Shown: positions 27,001-42,000 of the stretch, piece after piece
How positions within the stretch are numbered: position 1 is the stretch's first letter
How the letters are laid out: every line of letters starts with the position of its first letter
Source of the DNA: Colias croceus
Lineage: Eukaryota; Arthropoda; Insecta; Lepidoptera; Pieridae
Direction of reading: 5' to 3'
Length of the DNA: 64,000 nt
Assembly: GCF_905220415.1 (NCBI RefSeq)
Contig: NC_059542.1
Coordinates: 5,332,001 to 5,396,000 of the forward strand
Notes under the pieces: generated by a model
Seen by the model: only the letters and a program-made list of their open reading frames with translations
The model's database searches: none
What the model was told of the DNA's origin: nothing
Made by a program: the position numbers and the translations under genes

Positions 27001-30000
27001 TAAATATGGCTTACGGTAAAGTGGATCATACTACAAACAGTATTCGTTGAATATAAATGAAAATCTTTGTAGATAATGTTAATGAGTAGGTACCATATTA
27101 GGATTTCAAAATTGAGACATATACTTATATCAAAAGAAAATAGATACTTATTTTATATTCTTTATATTATTAGTCATCAAAATAATAATGTTTTCTTAAA
27201 ACCTTTTAAGAAAATGTACATGATGTGTTTAATAAGATAAAAAATATTATTATTTTAAACGAGTCACTTTTTTCAGAATATCTATCAACTGTTTGATAAA
27301 TGCTGATAAGAAATGAGAAATATAATTTGTTTAAATGTACATGACATACTATTATAAAGTGGGATACAGCATTAATAAAAATCAAATAAAAATATACAAT
27401 AGTAAATTGAAATTCTCTCCGAATCTCGGAACATAACATTTTTATTGCGCGCGACATGAAGCTTAATGCATGTGATAGAGCTACGCAACAATTTTAGTGG
27501 TTTACTTCTTCCATTATTCATTGCATGCTGTTCATTTGCACGTGTTTCCATTTTATATCAATTGATAAAAGTATAAGTAAATTTAAACGTAAGTGCTCAA
27601 TATGTTTTAGTCTTCACTTTTGCATGTTAACAAGTACGTTCATTGTGATGACTCTATGAGTCGTGGACACGGTAACTAGGGTAATGATCGAGCGCTGTAA
27701 GAATTCAATGGTGCCATAAATCGAAATACACTATCGAGTCATCAATCGCGAAATAATGAACTGCTTTATTGTATGCACTAGGTGCAGTCGACAACTATGA
27801 CTTCATACGCCTAATGAAAGGTTGGTCGAATAGGTAATGCGATCTAAATAGACCGATATGTACCTATTTATTTATATCAAGTAAACACAGCTTTTTTTAG
27901 AGCAGAGTTGTATTGGCACGAATATGGACCGAGATGTATTATCTGACATGGACAGTCAAGAAACTGTCACAACGATGTTTCTCGCAACTTGCTCGCAACG
28001 CATCGTTCTAGTATGCTAATAATAATAGTTTATAGCGGCACGATATGCTTAAATGCCCTTCAGGGAACAACTTTTTAATCGCGATGTCATTATTCTTTAA
28101 ATATCAAGGATTGATGTAAGAGCAGAACAGCAGGGATTTAATTATCCTTTGTCGATCCTATCACACTACCATACATACCGAAATACCTATTACTTATGTA
28201 TTTTAAACCTTTTCTTTTTTTCCGAGAACCCGTAATATATTACAAAAGCCAGATTAGGAAATTGTTAGATGAAAGTTTTCCTGCTAGAAAATGTGATTCA
28301 TGTAAAACAATGAACAAGCTATGCACAATATTTCTTCGAAGCCTTAAATGTCCGTCATAGGTTATTTGATTAATTTGCAGAACGAATCAACCGTGAAGTA
28401 ATTCGCATGAATCATTTAAAGTAGCAAGATTTCATCTTCGCGTAATCGCAAATGATTTGCACGAATTTAATGCAGTGCAAATCGATTGTTAATACGAATA
28501 ATAACGCAGCCAGAATAAAGCGCTTGGTATCTCTCATCCTTGACATAGAGCAGGCGTAAATAGATTAAGTTACATTAGCCAGGGCCCAGGTGTCACCCGA
28601 TCATGCTACGCTTCTAGCATACATTTCACGTCTGCATTTGCATAAAATCAAGGGGAGAGAAAATTTATGTGAAAACATGACTCAGAGTGATACATTTTTA
28701 GCCGTACTATTTTATAATAGTTAGAGATTATCAGGTATGCGTTCATGGTCAAAGTATTTAGCTAGTTCGTACTTCGTGTTGAGACATTGATCAAATTTTG
28801 TAAACAGGTTTAATCCAGTGACATAAGTTAAGTGAATACATAATAGAAGAAATAATTGTAATCGTAATAAATAGAATCGCTATTAATAAAGCAATAAACA
28901 ATTATTAAAATTTTAAAACACTACGGACAAATCGGTTTCAAACATGCATTCATTTGTGAAACCAATTGTGTGGCAGTAGAATCATCACGTGAATATTCAA
29001 AGATGATATAATAATAATTATGTAGAGCCATTTTAATAGGCAACATTTGACAGTTCAACAAAATTCAACAACGTAACCTAGTAACGACGTCATAGAATAA
29101 CATGATATTTCGTTTTGTTAGAACTGCACATTTGCTTAACTTTTTTCAATTATGACTACATATTTATAATAATAATGACCGATACAAGTAATTTTAAGAT
29201 TTCATTTTACTGATAAACCATTCTAAACATAATAAACAATTTCTGAATTGAACAACTGACGTCGCTACAATTTTGTGTCAATAAACATTTTTTCTTTTTA
29301 AATACCAGAGACGTTACTCTAAAAATCGAAATCTGACATCTAGAATCGAATGCATTGATTACTTGTGAATAAAAATCATCATAAATTAATAAATTCGATT
29401 GACAAATGTTTCAAATCCTTATCGATTAATTAACTTTAATCGATGATTTTAAGCAGGTTACCTCTCTTCGAAGATAAAATTGATAGACGTCAAATGTTGC
29501 CTATTAAAATGGCTCGACTATATATCTTAGACTAATTTACTATACTTACAATACTTATTTCTTATCAATTGTTGACAGCGTGACAGACAGCGTGGCCGTT
29601 CCGAACCACATACTGAATACGCAATGCAATAATAGAATACAAAAATACTTACGTAATAATATCGAGAAGGATAATTGTGTCAATGCGTTGCATTCATTTG
29701 TTTGTGCGCATCGTCTTATTCACCTCAATCAATGGTCAAAATATCGAATGCTCTCAATACTTAAATGAGGTGTTGTCTGCTATCCAAATTGGGTCGAGGT
29801 CGTTTCCATTACGACCTAGAGCAACGTTATGATTTTGCCGGAATTAGATTCGCATATGAACAACAAAACGGCTAGGAACTTTATGACGAATTTATAAAAA
29901 AAAAAATTGAGGTAACATTTTTTGGCGGAATTAGCGCATCGTCTTAGCAATTTATTTTTTTAATTGAGATACAAGTTGATTGTAAACTTAATTAGATTAA

Positions 30001-33000
30001 CCATTAAATTACCTATGTTATATAATATTTATTAGAAAATATGACGTTCGTTTTTTATTGACTTATATCAACAGCCAGGCAAGTCTATAGTTTCACTTTG
30101 TAGGGACGGATATAGTTGCATCCTGTTATGGAGAAAGTAATCGATTTGATTGTTACCGATGTAGAAAGTTATTATTTTACTTCGATAACTTTTCCTATTA
30201 TCACAGGAATTAAATAACTCAGTCTGAAATCATATTTCTGTTTTTTTTTGTGATAGACCTAAAAATCAAAATAAATAATTAAGTATTATAAAAAAATAAA
30301 TATCTTCATTCTAGATTCCTATTTCAACAGTTATATTTTCTTTATCAATTGCAAGTTTTATTCCCTTTATAGAAAAATTAAAAATACAAATAACAATATG
30401 CGTCATGATTAAAACATTTCACAAAACTATTGTTATTATTATAACAGACTATATTATAACTATTGTAATTAGACCATATTTTAAAATTGGTAATTAAAAG
30501 AGCCTTTCAGTGCATAAAGTAGAAAAAAAAAACAATATTAATATATTATGTAGAGATAAATTGTATAGAATTAATTGTATGTCTAAATTTATTGTACAAT
30601 CTTTTTAAATAAACAAGATGCATCTTGCAAATTGCAATGACTCCTCGTTTCAGAAAGCTTACTCATTTCTTAGCATCGTTCCAAGACAGAGATGTATTTT
30701 AATTGCGTTAAAAGGTACCTTTTAGGCCACTATAAATCCGGTTCAGTATATGCAAACGATATATGTTAACAATTGTTTGACAGTATAACGAAATGTTACA
30801 CTCTCTTGTTAAATATGTGAAATCGTAAGCTATCACCATGTGAAGGGCTCGCAGTCTCTCTAATTTGTTTAGCAGTTGGCTAAGTAGAATATACCTTTAC
30901 TATTCCTGAAGCGAAGCCAATTGGTTAAATTTTACCGGCTTTCAATTGCTTTTAAGAATAAGCATGACAAAAGGAACTGTTTAAATCGTATAGACAATTA
31001 TATTGCAGTATAAAATAATAGCTCGTATAAGTCGTAGCATACTGAATAAATAAAATCTCGTTATTGAAACCATTCGTAAAATTGCAGCTTAATATGTTGC
31101 CATCATATTAAGTCAGTCGTTCAATAAAAGGCGGCACTTGCAGGCGGGTCTCGGGAACAAAAGGTAATACGTCTTAAAATTGGCGTTCGGAACAGGTGAG
31201 GTCGCGTCACTCGCAGGCTAGCAGCATTCACTTTTCTTCGCCAACAGCATAAATAAATGACGAAGGCCGCTGTTTTTATTTCCATGCCCACCTGGTTTTA
31301 TGTGCGAGCGTATTTCAAATTGTTTCAAGCATTCTTTCATAACCCAAACTTCGTTTTAAAGACTCGTCCGATCGTAAATTTGTGTTTATGTCCACACATT
31401 TCAAATCCATCAATCCTAAATTTAGATGTTGCGTAAACGTTTCAGCGCTTGAGAACAATTAATATGTATGACTAAAACCATTGACTAAAACTGCATTTTT
31501 TCTAATAAGCAAAGTTCAAACAAACACAATCTAAAAATTCTTACTAAGTTTTACTTGCACAGTGCAAATAATAATTTTGCCTATGAATGTTGATGATTCT
31601 GTAACATAAGTTGAAGTCGTCTTCTTCATTTAGTTCTTTGAAGATAGTGCAATGCACTTTTCTCAGAATTACATAATACGTCTGTATTGTAACATTTTAC
31701 AATACTTGTGCCTAATGATTATTATATAAATGCAACAACAAGATCCATTGACGTCCGAAGTAACGCTTCATCACAACTAATTCAATTTGTCGTTGCACGA
31801 TAATTTGTCGATGTCACTTTTAAACACTCTTTGCGGTGTCTTTTTGTGAAGTTACCCCACAATCAATCACTGTATTAATCTAGTTATATCATTATATAAT
31901 TTATTTAAAACTTATAAATAAATAAATACTTCTATAATAAATAAAAAAGTATTTATTATTATTTATTATAATTATTATGTAGGTACTTCCAATGGATTTT
32001 TAATATCATTAAAGAATGTGTTTAACAAGGAAATAGTTTGTAAATAATGTCGTTCCTATAGATAAACTCTAGTAATTACAAATAGTTTAAAGTCGCCGTC
32101 GGCGTGCTTGCGGTTTCATCTTGAAACGCGGATGTATGAGAATTCGATTAGTCTGTTATTATGTAACAGTTAATATGTATACATGTACACACACGGTCAG
32201 TAATGGTTTATTGACTTGACAGCGCGCCCGGTTCGTTAAATGTTTGATTTATGACCAAAGACAATGCGACAAGAGACGTGTATTTACGATTGTTTTGGTT
32301 ACATACAATAATGTATAAAAACCTATTATTACATACGACGGTAAATTAACAGTATATTTAACATAACAAAGTTAAATAGCTTTATTTAGAAGTTTACTTT
32401 GTAACTTTTGAATAGAATATTTAGCTAATTATTTCTTTAACAGCTGGTTTAATGCATAGTTACCAAATACATTTTCTATATAAGGATGTAATTTATAAAT
32501 AAGTGTTTCATGAAGTATAGTAATTATTGGAAGATATTTAATTCTCCAAACTGCAGCAGCGTAACAACCAGTCTTTTACTAGATACCTAAAGCCATTATA
32601 GATACAACGATTGCGGGCTTATACGTTGATGTTATCTAAACATTATTATCTTTTAACGTCTAAAACGGTCATGTAACCTAAAAGTAAGTAGCGGTACGTT
32701 CAATTCCCAGACACATCGATCAATATTTATAGGGGGTCGATAAATCAGCATCAGATCACTGAACAAGTGGACAACCTTGATTATTCAGGCTTGACACTGC
32801 GATGACTCAAACTGCATTAACGCTGATCTGCCCAACGGCTTGAAACATAAATTTCATAATTGCAGATGCGTAGACAATTCACGAAAAAGAGAGCCTCGGC
32901 ACCCATGAATAATGCATGCACAAAGAAACGATTCCTTCAGTAGATATAGGGAACTTAGCCACGATATGGCACAATTTTATTTCTCTTTGCCTAGTGTGTC

Positions 33001-36000
33001 TCAGGGTGAGCCGCTTCCAAGATAACGAATAAATAAAACTTTCCTTTGTTTCAACGATGTTGCCTAAAGGTAACGTTTCCTACAACTGGCGACATTGAAT
33101 TGTTGATAGGTTGAACCAAAATAACTTTTGCGTTTTGACCACAAGACAGGAAATGCTTTAATGAATAATGCTCATCGTTGTAAACAGCATCATCTCAATT
33201 ATATCTTTTCATAAAAAAAGTATCAGTCAATTAATTAATTATTCAATCGTGGGCGTGAGAATGATCGTACTTCGTAGTAAATTACTGGAATACCGCAATA
33301 TACTAAAAATAAATTGTAATGAATCATGGCTCATTCAGTAGTAGCTCGGAGTGACGCAGCTTTATGACCCGCACAGGGACGATAAAAGCAATTTCTACGA
33401 AATTAAACACTATAATATGATGCCCTACAGGCTTCGCCGCCTTGGTAATGTCCAAGGGATAATGATATGATACGATATTTGACAGATTAAGGAGTACTTC
33501 AGAAAGTATTTTATTAATTCACATAAATCTACGTTTCACTGTGAGTCAATGATGTTGAACCATAAGTCTTATCATTTTTCAAACGAATTTTATGATATTT
33601 TTATTTTGTTGTTATTCTGACTAATTGTATCGAATACTATTTTAGGTTGACATTTATTTATCAGTTGATTATTTATTAATCTAAAAAAAGATCAGATCGT
33701 TGTATTTTTTATCTTATTAATAAATAATTACGTACTGCCTCCATTTTTGTGTCCTCAAGTTCGATTAACTATGGAATTTTGACATTGATTTATGTGAATA
33801 CATTTAATGGTAGGAAGTTTATATTAATTTTATTGCCCCACGCAATCAGATTCGCTCGCTTTACACGTTTTTTAGAACATCATTAGTATTCATATTTAAT
33901 TGTTTTTAAATCATTCTATTAATCTTTTTCATGGTCTTCATTTGCATAATGTCAAATAATATTTTGTTTCTTCATTTTTTATTTGTTTTGATAGTTATTT
34001 TCTTAAATTAACTTGGTAGATACTTTTTCACCATTCATTCATTTTAATAAAAAAAAAAAATAACTGCATTTCTGGTTTTTAAAAAATACCTCAGATAATA
34101 AATCTCGGCATCGATGATCGAGTATATCTGGTACTTAAGTATTTTCTGTATTGGCTACTACATGAATTATTTCTTATCAAATACAAACATGTTATAGTTA
34201 GCAAAAATGAATATCTAGTTTACTGTTACTAGTATATCGAAGATAATTGGAAAGGCTGCAGCTTGCAGGCCGCGAAAGTTGACCTTGCTGGTGCAGTGTG
34301 AGATTAACGGCATTCGCATCCACTACTTTCGCTCACAAATCTACCCTCCTAGAGCCAGCCACGATGTACCTATTAAGCGAACAGTTATGAACGTTATCCA
34401 GAATATGAACTTAAATCTTAACAAGTCTTTATGCAGCCGCTTATCGATAAATTAAAGCAGCTTGTGCCTTATGTTGTGGAAAATAATTACAATACTTTTG
34501 CTCTACGTGTGGATATCGGTGGAATAGGTAGGTACGTTCTCAATAAGATATAAGAGAACGAAGTAATTTTTAGAAGTTTGTTTTTGAAGTGAAACTTCTT
34601 TATCGGGGTTGGAAAAAAAAAATGTAGTGTAACATTTTTTTGTTATGCGTGACATTTTTCCGTTACGCGCCATCTTTTTCTTATCCCTACCACGCGTGAT
34701 TCGACGTATTTATGTAAAGTTGCATATAGTAAATTATTTTTTGAAAAATAAGGTCCAAAAGAAGTTTCACTTCTTACGTGTGTACACTAGTACACGCACA
34801 CATTTTTTTATCTTACTATTCTAGTTAATTGATGATTTAGTTATCAACATAAATTGGTAAGCCGGTAGCTAATTTAGAAAGTAAGTGGAAATATTTATGC
34901 ATGTGAACCATCGAACTTCTGTACATTGCACTACCTGCACGAAACATCCAGAGAGATGGTATTTTATTGACAAATTATTTGCATTACCCTAACGTGAGTC
35001 AGTACAAGTCATACATATTAATAGAACATTACTCGTGAATGTTAATTGCACGTATTTGTCTCAATATTTCAAACGTGTTACGTCGTGAGGTTTATAAGCA
35101 TATCTATTATCATCTATAACGCACACAACTTCAATTATTAGCGGTTCTTATAGATGTAAAAAGTACATTAAAATTGTAGCTCACGTTAAAATTATATGTG
35201 TTTCTTCGGAATCAATGCATCAGCGTATCAATTACATTATACAGCAAGCCGTAGTGATGTGATTGATGGTTGGTTGATGTACGTCTCACACGTCTAAGTA
35301 TACATCATATGATAATTTCACGAAACAAAATTGGCTAGATTTATTGCAACCACTTATCTTATATTATTTTAAACTTGGTCACCATTTATTTAAAATAAAT
35401 AAATATATTTTTTAATTATGTAAACACGGTACCAAATATGTATATTGTAAACTGTGAAATTTAAGTATTTTTAACAGCATGTTTTTTATAAATCAGTATA
35501 AGTTTAAAGGTAAGTTTATGTAAGTTTTTCATTAAAATATAAATTTATGACGCTATAAATAAAACTATGAATTAACAACGTTTTTCTTTTTATGTAAGTG
35601 TAGAGATATTATAGCAAATATTACTCTTAAAATTTAAAACCTTCGAATACGTCATTATATAATTAAAGTGATACGATCAATTTGCCCTTACACATAATAG
35701 CATATTATTAGAGTAATAGTTATGAAAGTTCTTACGTGCGTGGGCGGTCAAGTTCGCTTGTAATATGTTGTTGGGAACAAGAGGTCAGATCTCAAAGGTT
35801 CACCGCCTTATAGAGAAAAGAAGAACCACAATGACTCACTAAAGTTACTTCGACTAACACATTGTTTGTCCGCATTTTCCGCTAACTAACGCAGGATATT
35901 TTCGAATGCGGTTGATAGCAAAAAATTAGTAGCGTTTAAAACCGGTGGCTCAAATGTCAACAAGTGAGTACGTTTGTTATTTGACAGCCGATGGACGGTG

Positions 36001-39000
36001 CACATTCTAAAATAAACTCATTGCTATCTATGTTTGTACATTGCAACATTAGTTTAATTCATTAAAGATATCTTTCCCTCGGTGGTTTATTTCGGTGGCG
36101 TGTTGTGATCGTGAAATTTTATTGTTTTTGCTGTGTATAAACCTGATTATCAACAGAGCTTCAGAAATCGACCCACATCGTAACAGAACTACGTGAGTTG
36201 GCCGCACACCAAGTGCACTCATAATATTTCTCATGGCTTCACTAAACATCGTGCGAAACGGACAAATTTATGTATTTACTTTTGTAAACTTTCGGTTTGC
36301 GGAATCAAAATCGTACGTGCAGATTTTATATACAAGTACTTTGATTCGATTTTGGATATTTCGTGAAAACACACAATTTCGAGCTGCCAAGTTTCTAAAA
36401 GGTTTTAAACAAGAATTTAAATTTTGTTTTTGAGGTCCTAACGTCTGAAGTCTGAAGTAACATTGATAACGTTAAATATATTCAATGGAGCCAGCCGCTT
36501 GCCACCGTCGATAGATAATATTGTAATGAGACCCACATCGCCATTTTCGATATTTAAATTCCATTATTACTTAAAAATTGGAAGATATGCCATCATTAAA
36601 TACGTAAATTATACTATACCTAAATAAAATTGTATCTGACAACAATGTTCAGTCATTTATTTAATAATTGTATGTATTTAATGTTTACTAACTGTATAAA
36701 ATTTACACAATACATTAATTACTCTAAGATCCCATTAATTTGCCTCAAGGAATGGGCGCTATTTGTTCCAAAGCATTAATGGCTAAATCTCAAAGTGAAG
36801 AGGAAAACAGAAACAGCGTGTTCACGCCCACACAGCAATTAGTAGAACCACTTGTAAACAAACCACTCATTAGATTGAATACCAGTCATGTAGACATAAG
36901 TCTGGGTTACGTTCAAATCAATGTCGGAATATTAGATAGAATAGAAATTGATTCAATAGCTTGCTGCACTTTAAATTAACTGAAGTTTTATTTTGCGTAA
37001 ATCAAATGGGAGTTATCGACATGAGTCACGTGTAGACGACTTGTTATAAGTATAGTTTGCGGTAAGTTGTAGTGGATTTTTTATTGGTAATTTTTGGATT
37101 CAGGAAACTTAAACAATAGTACATAGTCAAATAACTTTTTATTAATTGGATTCAGAAATATAATTTAAAGCTTGTAGGTAAAGGTAAATTTAGTCCCTTT
37201 AAAATTTTGCCATAATATTAGCCATACCTTCTACTATATTACTGAGTAGCATGTAATTTAGAGAACTAAGCATCATAAAATTTCATCGTTTACTTTCATA
37301 GCGGTTTGACTGTCATAATATTAGGTTTATTAAGAACCCGAATAATAGTTGGAAAGTTTAGATCATTATTCTATTTAATATTTATCGCAATTATTATCGT
37401 GAACGTACTTGATACTTACGGGATGAGTACCTAGCCTCATTTATCTTCTACATCATAAAAGACTTTCATGTAAAATAAACTTTAAATATTTCTGCCGGCT
37501 TAAATAATTATGCTCTATAAGTATAACCCTCTTATATCACTGTCATGATTTGCACTATAATCTGAATCAGGCTTTAAAGATCTATGCTATAACAAAATGT
37601 TTGTACCGTTAAAAAAACTTAACAATAATATCGTGAAACTCAGAAAATGTTGCCAAATGCAGTGAATACTGTTAATCTTAATGTTTAACACAGAAATAAT
37701 TGCCCAGACCAATTAAAAAAGTAATTTTTACCCGACTGAGTTTAAAGAGCTTATTTTTAATTACTGTATATTTTAAACATAAATCGACTGTTTTACGAAC
37801 GCATCTAACATACTTTATGTTGTTGCATTTATCTGAATCTTTTATGTGCCTTCTGTTGTTTTATATGAGGATTTAATATTATTAATATTATAAGAAATAA
37901 AACAGAAATTGTAAAAATTATCATTCATAATGATTCATATTGGTAAATTGATTTTACTAGCTATAATATTCACTGCATAATTATGTAAATGACGTATAAT
38001 AAAAACGTGTCTGGATGTAATTGCAAAGAACATCAATTCAGACAATCTGATGCAGCTAAAAATTATGCGAGTCTTAACAACTTGCACTACAGGGATTTAT
38101 TTTTAAATAATTTAATAACATGCGAACAATTTCTCGTACAATGCGAATAGCGAATAATACGAACAAGGCTTACACTAATTGCATACTTTAGATAGGTACT
38201 AAATTTTATACGAATTTTATGCGTAATTTTCCATCAATTTCCTTTTTATTATTACTCATTGCTTTTATGTTCAGGATGTATTAAAATCAAACGTATTATG
38301 AATGTCAGTATCTTAATTTATTGCGTGTTTGACAGCGTATATAAAATAAATACAATCTTAACATACTTTCCAGAGGGATTTCGGTCTTATGACGCAAATG
38401 CACTTTCGCTCTTACCCAACTTTAAATGAGTCTTTTATCGGTTTATACGACTGTCATTTAAATAACACCTGGCCGTGCACCTTATATCCATCAGTTAAAC
38501 GCATATATAAATATGTTAAAAGTGATTAAAACTTTAAGATATGCGCCGGCGCTACAACATCTTTAGAGGTAACTGGTAAAGCATAGCAATGCGATTCGTA
38601 TCAATTTTATACGTAGAAAATATAAGAAAATAGAATATCGTCATTTTAACGAGTTTATCAACCTCTTCATCCAAATAGATTAATTTGTGTAAAAAAATAT
38701 TTGTCTATTTTATTAAAAACTAGTGGTCCGCCCCGGCTTCGCCCGTGGTACATATTTCGCAATAAAAGGTAGCCTATGTCCTTTCTCGGGTATCAAAATA
38801 TCTCCATACCAAATTTCATACAAATTGGTTCAGTAGTTTAGGCGTGATTGAGTAACAGACAGACAGACAGAGTTACTTTCGCATTTATAATATTAGTATG
38901 GATATATCGATAGCCGTTTGTAGATTCTTTATTCATACTATTATTAAAACAACGTATAGGTACAAAATTATTTTTTAAATTAAAATCGTTATTTCTTAGA

Positions 39001-42000
39001 AGTAGTTTTTACGCTACCTCGTTTTGTATGTGGGTTAACAAGCATGTAAGCGCATTATCATATTTCAATACTGTAGACACAAATGAATACGAGTAGATTA
39101 CAAAGATTGATTAATGTTAAGCGATTTAATTGATACGTCACGAATCCGACATATCAGCGATAGAATATTTATAACATCCGTCAGGTATTCCGACACCATC
39201 GATGCGATCAAATCTTCACATCGTTAGCACTTTATTTATCTTCCGAACTATTTGGATTGCATTTTTTTTTATTAAACAACTATCACAAACGGAAGAAGTT
39301 TGTTTAATAGTAGGCAACTTTTATCCAGTATAATATAAAAATATGAAAGTTTTAGCATATAACCTATAGATATAGGTAATTCAGCTAATTCTTATACCTA
39401 TTTTTAAATGTTTTCATATTTCAAAAAAAGCATTTTTCCATCAATTGAAAAATTTATGAGCACATTTGAGGAAATAATTAAAATAATTCTGTAAACGGAA
39501 GATAAATATGATTTTACAACCACAAATTTCACGTTAGTTATCACCTACCACAAACTGTGACTATGAAGTACCCACTCATCTCATTCAACAAGTCTGTGGA
39601 AATACATATCGATTCAATATAATATCAATCATTTTATGCAATTAAATAATAAATGGATCAATCTTGTTTGTATTAAATTTATATTGTTTAAATGAAATAT
39701 TTTCTATTGAATTATATTAATATTTTATTGATAAATATTTTTCCTTGGAAATATACAACTAGGACATTCTTATCAGCTATAGAAAATATTCAAAGAACAT
39801 ATTATATTTATGAGAATTAAACTTAAGGATAAAATATTGAATTCTCTTTGCACACACATTTTATTGGTTGAAAAATAAGTCATAAACATTAGAATATTTT
39901 CTCTATTATTCTATTATTAATTATCTTATAATACAAGGTAAATTTTGACTAGTATCAAAATAAAGGTAATTGAATATAAACGGAAAATTGAATTCCCTAG
40001 AATGTTTAAACCGCATCCAATCAAAAACAGGACACTGGAACGTAACCAATTTTGTGTTTATTTTCGAGTAAATAATTGAGAAACCGCTGGACATGGTTAA
40101 GTAGTATTTCTTGCCAATTCCTGAACGAATAATATCGCTATTCATAAAATTAATTTAACTAAGTACTTAATAAATTTTATAAAACTAATTTAAGTAATTA
40201 CTACTAATACTACTACTAGTACAATTTAAGTTACTTAATTTTTTTATCTTTAAATTCTGTGTGTAATAAGGAGAAACAATAATATACCTAATTATTACTC
40301 AAGAGTGACGTAACTTTTGTTAGGTTCCATCCATTTGACCTTCCACGTAATACCTAAAAGAAGAAATTCTTATATTTTGATCAGATTGTATTACGTAAGA
40401 ATACGTGACGGTTATCAGTAGGTATCGATGCGATCTGTTTTTACAGGAACGTGCTTCAATTGCAATAGAGATAGTGTTGCTACAGTGATTTTGATTGGTA
40501 CATTAGTCAAATATCTTCCATTGCTTTAGCCACACATTTATATAATGTACTTATAAGCAAATCGCAAATTTTTATAAAAGTAACAAATTCATCGTTTTTA
40601 CAAGTAACCTTTATATAAAGCGGCCTAATTACTTTTTCAGTAGGTATAATAATTGTTCCATCGAAAAGGTACAACGTGAGTTAAATACGAAGACTTGAAA
40701 TAATAATATCCTTCATCTCCATATGAAGAGAATAATTATTTTACTTCCTGAGTGTCCATTACTTGTGTATTGTGAAAAAGGAGAGAATTAATTCAAGAAC
40801 CTACACTTAGTACAGCATTGAATATTTATGAAATGCTCTTTCAGAAAAAGAAATCAATAATGATGAAGGAGTGACTGATCATTTTTCGTAATAATATTTG
40901 TAAAGCGGTATTCATTTTATTTAGTAGATGATCGTTTCCGAATCAGTTCATATTAAATTATTCATTGTCTTGCAACATCTTTGTAAGTGGTTAAAATAAG
41001 TTTTTGAAATATTGGAACGTGAAACAACCGTGATATCAATAACCTTATGTTCCTCGATGAACCCTGACAAATGAGGCATTGTTGCGGCGATGCGACGTGA
41101 CGTTAAGAATTTGCCATAGAATGCACCTATAAAATTTCCGCATTATAATTTTTTATTTCGTTGCGTCCAAGTCGAAGCCGCGGTTGAACTTATTCATTTC
41201 ATCCGAAACAAACGATCCGACAAGATGTCCCAGACAGACTTCTTTTGTTGAATATGTCCGTAAGTTTTTTTATAATTGTTTGACTATTGAATAGAATTGC
41301 TGTAGGAACAATTTTATAGTTGGGTAGATACTGTATTATTGAGTTGTATCTCCGGCGATATCAATTAATACTGTTGTAAACTTCACACAATACCAACAAT
41401 GTCCCAAGTTGCATTGCATCATCATCGGTAAAATCACTAGCGTGTTGCATTTCGCTGTTGTTTGCCGGTAGCGAGTAGGACAAGTATCTACTCCTACACA
41501 TTCCGACCCTAATGCTTCCTTTATTGTTCTCTAACTTTGTTGTGTTGGAAAATGACAAGCCATTACCAACAGTATATGTGAAAGTTCCACAATACCATTC
41601 ACGGCTTATAATTGAACTATAAATAGCGAAGCTTTGTTGTTTTACTAATTTTATCGCATCATCGTTATCGTTCCGTTTTAACCGTATGTGATACTATGCT
41701 GTGACAACCATACCATCAATTAAAATTCTTTAGCTCTTATCAGTCAAATAGATCTAAACAACTGTATTACATTAAACCATAAAAAATGTTTAAATATTCT
41801 CACGTAGTCAACAAAAAATTGATTTCTATCGCATGCTTAACATCGATTCGTGTGCTCGGTTTAAATAATAATTAAAGATAGCAGATAGCGCTGTTCGTGA
41901 GATAAACCGAGCAAATCGGATCAACGTCAACACTCACAAAGGGATACCATCTATTTGCGCTTTACAAAATTCTTTTCCATCACTTTTGTTAAGCCTCAAA

